This document shows, in pieces, positions 38,324-46,950 of a DNA stretch of 64,000 nucleotides; the first letter of the stretch is position 1; each line of letters opens with the position of its first letter. The notes under the pieces were generated by a model that was not told the origin of the DNA, searched no databases, and worked only from the letters and a program-made list of their open reading frames with translations. The position numbers were made by a program, and so were the translations under genes. Source of the DNA: Triglochin maritima (Eukaryota; Streptophyta; Magnoliopsida; Alismatales; Juncaginaceae); the NCBI GenBank assembly GCA_963682175.1, contig OY821772.1:49622925-49686924 (forward strand), given 5' to 3'.

Positions 38324-41135
38324 TCATGAAACTCGCATCCGAGTAACCTTCAGCTATCAATTCCCTTTGTCCTCCATAAACAAGAATCTTATCCTTAGTC
38401 CGGTTAAGGTACTTCAGGATATTCTTGACCGCAGTCCAATGCTCAGGACCTGCGTTGGATTGGTGACGACTTGTCACGCTTAGAGCATACGAGACATCTG
38501 GTCTTGTGCAAGTCATCGCGTACATGATCGACCCAATTGCTGAAGCATAAGGGACATCCTTCATGTACTCTAAGTCCTTACGTGATTGCGCACGTTGAGA
38601 CTTCTTGAGTTGCACACCCATACTCATTGGCACGCTGCCCTTTTTGGAGTTGTTCATCTTGAACCTTTCCAAGACCTTGTCAATGTATGCACGTTGACTG
38701 AGGCCAATGAGTCTACGGGGTCTATCTCGATATATCTTGATTCCCAAGATGTATTGAGCCTCACCCATGTCTTTCATCGAAAATGTAGATTTCAATGAAC
38801 TTCTCGATTGCTCAAGCAAAGGAATATGATTACCCATGAGCAATATGTCATCGACATATAAGATTAGGAATACTACATGGCTCCCACTAACCTTCTTGTA
38901 TACACAAGGTTCTTCCTTACTTTGAATGAAGTGAAGCTTCTTCACTTCCTCGTCAAAGCGTTTGTTCCAACTCCTTGATGCTTGCTTCAATCCATAGATG
39001 GATCTTTGAAGCTTGCATACCTTCTCGCTATTCTTTGGATCTTCAAAACCTTGAGGTTGTACCATGTACACATCCTCCTCCAAGTTCCCATTCAGGAACG
39101 CCGTTTTGACATCCATTTGCCAAATTTCATAATCGTGAAATGCGGCAATAGCGAGCATGATCCGAATAGACTTGAACATGGCAACCGGTGAAAAAGTTTC
39201 ATCATAGTCAATTCCTTGAACTTGAGTGAAACCCTTCGCTACAAGCCTCGCTTTGTAGGTTGTCAAGTTCCCATCCATGTCCATCTTCCTCTTAAAAACC
39301 CATTTATTATGAATGACCTTTTTCCCTTGAGGAAGGTCAACCAAGTCCCATACTTGATTATCATACATGGATTCTATTTCGGATTCCATGGCCTTAAGCC
39401 ATAGTTTGGAGTCTTCCCTTTCCATTGCCTCTTGGAAGGTTAAGGGATCATTGGTATCTAGTATCATGATTTCATGAAGTCCCAGATACAAATCGGGTTT
39501 CTTCCTTTCCCTTGTTGACCTTCTAAGTTCTTTTGGTTCTTCTCGTGTCTCTCGAACTTCTTCCACAATTTCTTGAGGAGTGGGTTCACGTTCAACTCTT
39601 GAACGTACACTTGGTGGGGATGATTGAGATTGTCTCACAATTTCTTGTGATGGTCTCTCGCTCACGCTCCCACTAACCAAAGGAATCTCGGTTGGGCCTT
39701 CATGATCTTGAATGTCATCATTCATGTCATGATCTTGTAGAGTATCTTGAGTTTCCTCAAGCACAACCCTACTCCCACTACTTTTTACTCTTTCTAGAAA
39801 TTCCTTTTCCAGAAATGTGGCATCCCTCTCTACAATCACTCGATTGGAGGTGATATGCCAAAAGTAGTATCCTCTTGTCTCACGAGGATAACCAATAAAG
39901 AAGCACTTATCCGCTTTTGGTTGAAGTTTGGTTGACATCAATCTCTTGACGTAAGCCTCACAACCCCAAATCTTGAGAAAACTGAGCTTAGGTGTTTTAC
40001 CACTCCATAGCTCATAAGGAGTTTTCTCCACGGATTTGGATGGAACATTATTTAGTGTGTAAGCCGCAGTTTGTAGTGCATAACTCCAAAAGTAAAGAGG
40101 TAATTCTGCATGACTCATCATTGACCGAACCATATCGAGCAATGTCCTATTCCTCCTTTCGGATACCCCATTCCATTGAGGTGTACCGGGAGGGGCGAGT
40201 TGAGGTACAATACCAAACTCCTTTAGGTATGAGTCAAATTCGGCACTTAAGTACTCACCTCCACGATCCGTTCGTAGAGACTTGATTTTCTTGTCGAGTT
40301 GGTTCTCTACTTCATTCTTGAATTCTTTGAACTTGTCAAAGGACTCACTTTTGTTTCTCATTAGATAAACATAGCCATAACGACTATAATCATCCGTGAA
40401 CGTAATGAAGTACCTTAAACCATCTCGTGCACTAGTACTCATTGGACCACATACATCGGAATGTATCAAATCCAACAAGCCACTCGCCCTTGGGCCTTTC
40501 TTCTTGAAAGGCTTTTTGGTCATTTTATTCATTAGACATGGTTGGCACGTCTCCAATGATTTAAAATCAAGTAGACCAAGAAGGTTAGCTTCTTGCAATT
40601 TCTTGATGCGCTTTTCATTTATGTGACCAAGACGATAGTGCCACAAGAGAGTATCATTCTCGTGAGTGGTCTTAAGTCTTTTGTTATTGATATTAAAGAT
40701 TTGTTTATTATCTAATTCAAGCAAATAGAGACCATTCCTTATGAACGCATTTGCATAGAACACACCATTCTTCGATATAGACAAACAAGAATTTGAAATA
40801 TTTATATTAAAATTATCCATATCCAGACATGATACAGAAATAATATTCTTGCTAATCGAAGGTACATAATAAACATTCTTTAGACATAAATTTAAACCAC
40901 TACATAATTGAAGCACCACAGAACCTTGTGCAACCGCAGACACGTTCGCACCATTTTCGACCTTCAATTCTACCTCGTTCCTTACGAGTTCCTTCCTATC
41001 CATGAGTAGCTGCACATTAGAAACTATGTGAGCACAAGATCCGGTATCAATCACCCAATCCTGGACAGAGGTGGCTAAATTTATTTCAATAACAAATATA
41101 CCTTTGGCCTTTTTGGGGCGCCGACGTTCAATCAC
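38244..41135 (-). CDS. pol: Ty1/copia Pol: protease, integrase, reverse transcriptase, RNase H N-part
   Basis: This 963-residue frame encodes the enzymatic part of a copia polyprotein. The protease active site DTG is at 30-32. The integrase zinc region has H166, H171, C197 and C200, and the integrase triad is D227, D290 and E326 (WNGVSERRNR). A variable acidic/Pro/Ser linker runs about 455-545. The reverse transcriptase starts near 560, with D675 in QMDVKTAFLNG and YVDD at 760-763. The copia RNase H begins near 880, with D933 in YSDASF. All catalytic residues up to D933 are present. The first ATG is probably not a real start: copia Gag and Pol are normally one polyprotein, and the frame is cut from gag by a 1-bp deletion near 41187-41190. 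At the other end a 7-bp duplication near 38280 gives the aberrant tail PSEWWSCELA. It is recently active in type but defective as written. Confidence 0.95.
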   Translation of the reverse strand: MIERRRPKKAKGIFVIEINLATSVQDWVIDTGSCAHIVSNVQLLMDRKELVRNEVELKVENGANVSAVAQGSVVLQLCSGLNLCLKNVYYVPSISKNIISVSCLDMDNFNINISNSCLSISKNGVFYANAFIRNGLYLLELDNKQIFNINNKRLKTTHENDTLLWHYRLGHINEKRIKKLQEANLLGLLDFKSLETCQPCLMNKMTKKPFKKKGPRASGLLDLIHSDVCGPMSTSARDGLRYFITFTDDYSRYGYVYLMRNKSESFDKFKEFKNEVENQLDKKIKSLRTDRGGEYLSAEFDSYLKEFGIVPQLAPPGTPQWNGVSERRNRTLLDMVRSMMSHAELPLYFWSYALQTAAYTLNNVPSKSVEKTPYELWSGKTPKLSFLKIWGCEAYVKRLMSTKLQPKADKCFFIGYPRETRGYYFWHITSNRVIVERDATFLEKEFLERVKSSGSRVVLEETQDTLQDHDMNDDIQDHEGPTEIPLVSGSVSERPSQEIVRQSQSSPPSVRSRVEREPTPQEIVEEVRETREEPKELRRSTRERKKPDLYLGLHEIMILDTNDPLTFQEAMEREDSKLWLKAMESEIESMYDNQVWDLVDLPQGKKVIHNKWVFKRKMDMDGNLTTYKARLVAKGFTQVQGIDYDETFSPVAMFKSIRIMLAIAAFHDYEIWQMDVKTAFLNGNLEEDVYMVQPQGFEDPKNSEKVCKLQRSIYGLKQASRSWNKRFDEEVKKLHFIQSKEEPCVYKKVSGSHVVFLILYVDDILLMGNHIPLLEQSRSSLKSTFSMKDMGEAQYILGIKIYRDRPRRLIGLSQRAYIDKVLERFKMNNSKKGSVPMSMGVQLKKSQRAQSRKDLEYMKDVPYASAIGSIMYAMTCTRPDVSYALSVTSRHQSNAGPEHWTAVKNILKYLNRTKDKILVYGGQRELIAEGYSDASFMSDPDDRRSQSGYVFLLPSEWWSCELA

Positions 41136-41974
41136 TCCGTTGTCAAGGTCTTCCTTGTACTTGGGGCAATTTGGCTGGATGTGTCCTTTTCACCGCAGTT
41201 AAAGCACTCCGTATTGGGAGTTGGAGATTTCTGAGATTTCCCCCTCGAGGCACTTTTATGAGCACCTCCTACTCCCTTGCTCTTGATTGAACCACTTTTG
41301 GTAGATTTACCCTTTCCTTTACCAATCTTATGGCCCCTCCCATGGACGGCAAGGACTTGCTTGTCCCTACCCTTGCCCATGTCAACTTCAGCAGTTTTGA
41401 GAGCATTGTGAAGCTCCTCAAGACTCACCCCTTTTTCATGCACGTGATAGTGCATCACAAAGTCCTTAAAGGACGGGGCTAGAGAGCCAAGAATCATATC
41501 TTCAGCAATGTCCTCGGGCATTGGTGAAGAGAGCTTTGCCAACTTCTCAAGGTATCCTTGCATCGTGAGAAAATGCATAGATACCGATGTTCCCTCCGCC
41601 ATATGGCACCTTGTGAGTGCGATGGTGGTCTTATTGCGCTCCTTTCGGGCACTATCCATGAACATCTTTGATAAAGCCTCCATGGTCTTCTTGGGTTTTG
41701 AATCCAAGTATTTCGCTTGAAGCGAGTCACCCATGGATGCTAGCATAAGACCGTGAACTTGGTTCTCTTGGTCTTCCCACTTGGCTTTAGCCTCTTTCTC
41801 TTCATTGGTTAATCTCTCATTCCATTTTGGGATTGGACCTACCAAAATGTGAGATAGTTTCTCAAACTTTAACACGATGTTGAGTTTGAGTTGCCAACTA
41901 ATGAAGTTTGAGCCATCATTTGCTAAAGGGTGTTTTTCTATCATGGATCGTATGATAGGTTGGATGTTCGACAT
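41132..41974 (-). CDS. gag: Ty1/copia Gag (frame broken in the zinc knuckle)
   Basis: This 280-residue frame starts MSNIQPIIRSMIEKHPL at an ATG 1.5 kb downstream of the primer binding site. It has the copia Gag pattern: FISWQLKLNIVL near 23, a helical UBN2-type region with MFMDSARKERNKT and LAPSFKDFVMHYHVHE. A basic Gly/Lys/Ser-rich stretch (about 205-250) follows, then a nucleic-acid-binding CCHC knuckle starting CFNCGEK near 258. The knuckle is lost after its second Cys because a run of four T (41187-41190, + strand) is one base short of the continuous frame. The last 17 or so residues are out-of-frame, and pol begins 4 bases before gag's stop codon ends. The protein would form the particle shell, but without a complete knuckle or fused Pol. 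Confidence 0.93.
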   Translation of the reverse strand: MSNIQPIIRSMIEKHPLANDGSNFISWQLKLNIVLKFEKLSHILVGPIPKWNERLTNEEKEAKAKWEDQENQVHGLMLASMGDSLQAKYLDSKPKKTMEALSKMFMDSARKERNKTTIALTRCHMAEGTSVSMHFLTMQGYLEKLAKLSSPMPEDIAEDMILGSLAPSFKDFVMHYHVHEKGVSLEELHNALKTAEVDMGKGRDKQVLAVHGRGHKIGKGKGKSTKSGSIKSKGVGGAHKSASRGKSQKSPTPNTECFNCGEKDTSSQIAPSTRKTLTTE

Positions 41975-43480
41975 TTTTCTACAAAATAAATCATACAGGT
42001 TCTAATGCCAATTTTATGTTATAATACACATGCATACATATATCAAATATAAATGTAAATGTTGCAAATAAAAAATTTGCCCATAAATGCAACATTCCAA
42101 GATCCCATCAATTGTAATATATACTAGCTAAGGGCTATCGAATACATTACAATATCAAGGTAAGAAAACATTTTTCTAATCACAACCTTTTTGAATTTTA
42201 GCAACATTAGCATCTTCAAACTCTTGTGACTCTTGTCGTTTTAATTATGAGGGAATACGACCTATCCTCGTAAGAAAAACTTTTTCCCAAAACCGAGCGA
42301 GGGCTCTAGGTAATGTTAAGAAAACTTATTTTCATTTGATACGAGATACGTTTATCCATTGTATTCACAACTAAACACACTCGGGGTTCACTAGGGTGAA
42401 ACACACCTCATACATTTAATTGTGGTACAACAACAGACAACCATTATATCTCCCACTATTCCCAAAGATAGAGGGAGCTATCTCCCGCTAAGGGCGAGCA
42501 GAGTATCCCTCGATCAATGGCTGCTAGTGGATGAAATAAGAAGGAAATTATTCTTAATTTTTGTTGGACAATTTCATATTTTTACATGTGATTTGGAATT
42601 TTAGGTTATCACGCATATTAATATTCATACACATTCTAACATTCACCACATTCATCACATGCATAGCAGAAATTAAAAACAGAAATTAAACATTCAAACA
42701 ATCCACATCGTGTGAGTTTATATGTTCCCTTCGATCCTTGATCCTCGATCCCCGATCCTCGATCCTCGATCGATGCGCTACAGCGGTGACTTCCTCTTGC
42801 ACCGGAGATGTAGATTTTACATAAAATAAACATGCTCCTCACATTCGATAAAAAACCGACTAGTGCAAGTCCTATGTAAAAACCTCTCATATGCATATGC
42901 AATTTATCTAAAAGATGGAAATAGAGAATTTGGCTTTTACATACATAAGCCCCTGTATTATAACAATTATAAACATTCATAGCTTCTGATTTGGAACATA
43001 CAAACTCACAATTCCTGCAAAACAACTCGAGCATCCATGCATGCAATATTGCTATAAACTATCCATCCTAGTTTATCAAGCATCTAGAATCTCAAACAAT
43101 TCTTTGAAATACATTTTGAAATCCATTAAAAACGTTTTTCATCCATCCATTGTTCAAAAATTATTTTTTTTGAACCGCTGTCCATCCAATTTCCTAAAAG
43201 GAAAGATGAACCGCAGTTTTTCGGTTTTGTTGATTCTCTTACAAAATAATCGTTTATACTTAAAACGAAATTATTGCAAGTTAGACTTATGTCTAAATCA
43301 TAATTCTAATAATTTCATGGCATGTTTTAAACTACTTAAAACATTCAAAACAAATTATTACAAAGAATTATTTCAACAAAACATTTAGGGACCGAAAAAC
43401 CGGTAAAACGAATTGTTTAAACCCTAGATGGTAAACTAAATTTGTTTAAAGCCTTAAATCATTAGAAAATTGAACCCTAA
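41975..43480 (-). other. Untranslated leader between primer binding site and gag
   Basis: About 1.5 kb of AT-rich sequence without a convincing gene lies between the primer binding site (43481-43492) and the gag ATG. Open frames at 42636-43046 (-) and 43041-43388 (+) show no recognisable domain. It contains a short tandem run of CGATCCT-like 7-mers at about 42731-42775. A primer-binding-site-like sequence (TTGGCATTAGAACC on the - strand, 41999-42012) lies just before gag. The leader is long for a copia element. Confidence 0.8.
42731..42775. repeat. Short tandem repeat in the leader (CGATCCT-type)
   Basis: About six imperfect copies of a 7-bp unit (CGATCCT/TGATCCT/CGATCCC) stand in a row and end in CGATCGATG. 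No function is evident. It may be a slippage-prone part of the leader RNA. Confidence 0.7.
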
Positions 43481-43492
43481 GCTCTGATACCA
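43481..43492 (-). other. Primer binding site of the main element 2 copy (initiator-Met tRNA)
   Basis: The - strand TGGTATCAGAGC begins one base after the LTR end and is complementary to the 3' terminal 12 bases of plant initiator-Met tRNA. This is the usual first-strand primer of Ty1/copia elements. It fixes the LTR boundary at 43494. Confidence 0.9.
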
Positions 43493-43955
43493 CTGTATGA
43501 TTTCATGTTTAATTATACATATATTTTTTCGAATTTTTTATGTATAATAAGGATCAATTTTCAATTTTCTATAATTTATTTCATGCATGCATCAATTTGT
43601 TTCAATATCTAGTTTCAAAACTTTATTAAAACAAATTTGGACTCCGAAATTCATACCTAGAAGTTCTCAAAAACTTCTTGAAGATTCGGAGACGTTGGGG
43701 ATGCTTCTCGCCGCGCCGGATGCCTCCGAGTATTCACCAAACTCTAAACAAGATCGGAGAGAGGGAAGCTAGTCTCTCAATCTCCGATAGGGTTTAGAAT
43801 CCAATTACTAACTCCTCTTTAATTCTCTTGAGAAGATGATCTCTTAAGAACTAAAACTAAACTTAAGAATTAAGGGATTTTCGTGGAGAATTATGGAGAG
43901 AGAATTTTTGCACAAGAAATAATGAATGAATTAATTAGGTAATGAGATGAACTTG

Positions 43956-43963
43956 TATTTATA
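43956..43963 (-). promoter_or_regulatory. Putative promoter TATA box of element 2
   Basis: TATAAATA on the - strand is in the LTR that precedes gag-pol, so this would be the working promoter for the main copy. It is exactly 7770 bp from the matching box in the left LTR. Confidence 0.55.
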
Positions 43964-44141
43964 AGTTCTCTCCAAATTACATATTCATGTGCAACCCCTT
44001 GCCCATGATCTCATGCAAAATTCCATCTAACCATCCATTATTTATTAATAAATAATCTTAGCCACGAATTAAATCAATTATGGACCAATTCCATGCATGA
44101 TTTAATTAATTCTTAAATTAATTCTGCATAAAACCGTCTGA

Positions 44142-44362
44142 CCGGTCGACCGTTCGCAAGGTCCGGTCGACCGTTTAGACCGAGGTTCGGTCGACCGTTC
44201 GCAACAAAAAAAAATTCATCGCAATGTTCGGTCGACCGACCGAGAATACTCGGTCGACCGAAAACGAATAGACGAAATTCTCGTTACGCTCGATACATAT
44301 CCGGTCGGACGTGCAACATTGTGGTCGACCGTTTATGGTCTAGCGGTCGACCGTTTTTGCAC
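44142..44362 (-). promoter_or_regulatory. U3 palindrome cluster (seven GGTCGACC), right LTR
   Basis: Seven GGTCGACC octamers lie in about 220 bp, upstream of the TATA box, plus a variant CCGGTCGGAC. The last two copies have different surroundings from the left LTR (GTGGTCGACCG and GCGGTCGACCG, separated by TTTATGGTCTA), so the cluster has been rearranged between sister LTRs. Confidence 0.6.
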
Positions 44363-45516
44363 AGTGCATGCAGACTTGTCAAATTTCGGTTTAACCCCTA
44401 CAAAATTTGACATTTCGGGATTAGTAGTAAATTCACAACTTATGTAACATATTATCCTATGTAATGATCAATCATTACACCCCATAATATTTACATCACA
44501 TATGAATTTAATTTAGATTCTAATTATGTTATAAATCACAACATAATTTTGATTTTGCTTGTTCACCCCATGTGTCATATTTTCTACATGAAACCCGACA
44601 CATCTTATGAACTCAAAATCCTCATTTCTTGTTTCCCAGTTTTGTGGTGTGACCTATGGGAGGATCTAAACTAAGTTGGCAGTGATATTAAGAGCTTAAT
44701 ATCACAAGCTATAAGCGGTATCTAGCTACACATTATAGCTCCCAATTAGTTAGATGTCTTAATTCCACTCGAACCAAAACCCGATCCATTTAGTGATGGA
44801 GTGCACCACTTGTGTCCGTCCCTTGCCTCATGATATTAAGAATACACACAAAGTAGTATTGTGTCATCTTTGTATTAGTATTCATTTTTTGATCTCTTTA
44901 AGCTAGTTATAAATATGTGACTTAACTCAAATCACATTGTGCACATTATAACTCTACTTTATCAAGGGGCCCACTAATATCATCACTCAATTAAGAGGGG
45001 CAATGATAATCTTTTGACTAACTATCTTCTCCAACAAAAGTTGTACTTAACCAACCAATGCCTTTACACTACACTGATCGATAGTTCAAGACACTGATCT
45101 AATTAAGTATTCCTTAAGTGATTAGATATAAGTCTCATATCAAAGGACCAAAGACACAGTAAAATATTAATGACACAGAAACACATTTCTATAATATTTT
45201 ACTTATTAGGTCTATTCAGTATACAAAAGTAATATTTTCCTCTTTTGCATACCCGTGTTGTCACTCACTTGTAGAGCTACAATGATCTATGACCAACACG
45301 ACAATCTTAACTCGGTAATTAATGTTCCATGTTAATTACCATGATTGCGAATATCTTTTGTTTTATGTAAACCAATATCTTTTAGAGCTCTACGGTTAAG
45401 GACCAAGAGCCTCTTCCTTAACACTTCTAAAAGACGAATAACATAAACAAGGAACAAAATGATTTCTCATTCAATTCATAATAATTGACATTTAAAAGTA
45501 AAACTTTTAGAACACA

Positions 45517-45537
45517 TTCCCTTCAATCTCCCACTTG
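45517..45537 (-). other. Polypurine tract of the partial upstream unit
   Basis: This is the same AAGTGGGAGATTGAAGGGAA tract on the - strand, directly before the LTR. It shows that the sequence to the right is the 3' end of another element interior. Confidence 0.8.
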
Positions 45538-45642
45538 TTATTAAAGTTTTCTTTCTCATACATACTCAATGCATAAAACAATAATAACTAGGGTAAACCC
45601 CATTACATATCAATCATCAAGCCAATCTACATGGTTCCTCAA

Positions 45643-46540
45643 TCACATGGACTCGAAATGCATTTCGCCCTTGGCTTGGGATAAGGGTTTTGTGAATGGA
45701 TCAGCTGTGTTGCTGTTGGTGTCCACCCATAAAAGATTTATTTTGCCTTCGTCGATGAGGTCACGCATCACGAAGTACTTACGATCCATGTACTTCACTT
45801 TGTGGTGTGATTTGGGATCCTTGATTTGCGAGATAGATGCACTATTGTCGCAAAATAGCTCTATTGGTCCCTCGCTCGAGGGAACTACTCCAAACTCTTC
45901 AAGGAACTTCTTAATCCACACTCCTTCCTTGCTCGCTTTAGCGATAGCCATTACTTCGGAAGCAGTGGTTGAGTCGGCTGTAGTGCTTTGCTTCCAACTA
46001 CGCCAACTCACTGCTCCACCATTTAGAAGGAAGACGTATCCTGATTGCGACCTTCTATAGTCTGGATCACTCATGAAACTCGCATCCGAGTAACCTTCAG
46101 CTATCAATTCCCTTTGTCCTCCATAAACAAGAATCTTATCCTTAGTCCGGTTAAGGTACTTCAGGATATTCTTGACCGCAGTCCAATGCTCAGGACCTGC
46201 GTTGGATTGGTGACGACTTGTCACGCTTAGAGCATACGAGACATCTGGTCTTGTGCAAGTCATCGCGTACATGATCGACCCAATTGCCGAAGCATAAGGG
46301 ACATCATTCATGTACTCTAAGTCCTTACGTGATTGCGCACGTTGAGACTTCTTGAGTTGAAAACCCATACTCATTGGCACACTGCCCTTTTTGGAGTTGT
46401 TCATCTTGAACCTTTCCATGACCTTGTCAATGTATGCACGTTGACTGAGGCCAATGAGTCTACGGGGTCTATCTCGATATATCTTGATTCCCAAGATGTA
46501 TTGAGCCTCACCCATGTCTTTCATCGAAAATGCAGATTTT
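45643..46540 (-). pseudogene. Partial copia pol: RT C-terminus and RNase H (upstream unit of element 2)
   Basis: About 293 residues from MKDMGEAQYILGIKIYRD, at the end of RT, run through RNase H (YSDASFMSDPDYRRSQSGY, LFCDNSASISQ, HHKVKYMDRKYF). The frame ends at FESM with a TGA where relatives have a Gly codon, trimming only about a dozen residues of the family C-terminus. Its right side is cut at about 46538-46541, where AAAATGCAGATTT passes into satellite TACACGAATTTCTG, so gag, protease, integrase and most of RT are absent. It is very close to the main copy but lacks that copy's 7-bp duplication and 1-bp deletion. Confidence 0.9.
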
Positions 46541-46950
46541 TACACGAATTTCTGTAAAAACACTCAGTTTTTAAAAATGGCACTATTTCTTTGTTTTTGT
46601 GGGGACTAATGACACGACTTCCTATTATACGACGAAAATGTTAATTTCATGCGTTCGAAGAGAGATTTTTAGATATTTTTCTTTTTAGCAAAAAAACCAA
46701 AAGCTATTCTTTGTTTTTGTGGGGACTAATGACACGACTTCCTATTATACGACGAAAATTTTATTTTGATACGTACGAAGAGAGATTTTTTAGATATTTC
46801 CATTTTTAGCAAAACAACCAAAGACTGTAGCACTCGAATTTCGGTAAAAACCCTCAGTTTTTAAAAATGGCACTATTTCTTTGTTTTTTGTGAGGTCTGA
46901 AAAGACGACTTCCTATTATACGACGAAAATGTTAAACTGATGCGTCCGAG

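Larger units (their letters stand above)
43494..45516 (-). repeat. Right LTR of element 2 (5' LTR of the main copy, about 2.02 kb)
   Basis: It runs from TGTATGATTTC to TTTTAGAACACA. It is flanked on the left by the primer binding site and on the right by a polypurine tract and more pol, so it serves as the 5' LTR of the main copy and the 3' LTR of the partial upstream unit. A TATA-like box lies at 43956-43963. It has seven GGTCGACC octamers at about 44140-44360, against eight in the left LTR, and lacks a 21-bp piece present at about 36427-36447. Otherwise it is nearly identical to the left LTR. Confidence 0.92.
35706..46540 (-). mobile_element. Ty1/copia locus with two LTRs and extra flanking element sequence (element 2)
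   Basis: In coding direction (right to left) the order is: a pol 3' part (46540-45538), polypurine tract, LTR (45516-43494), primer binding site, leader, gag, pol, polypurine tract, LTR (37763-35724), then a second primer binding site (35711-35722) joined directly to satellite. Equivalent points in the two units lie 7770 bp apart. The arrangement is 1.4 units of a tandem element with both outer ends inside the unit. The two LTRs are very similar, so the locus is young relative to element 1. Both junctions with satellite are abrupt. Confidence 0.92.

Noticed and set aside
43041..43388. 115-residue plus-strand ORF and 136-residue minus-strand ORF (42636-43046) in the leader
   Set aside because: AT-rich, low complexity, no domain or signal I recognise, and on or across the leader of the retroelement. 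Treated as chance.
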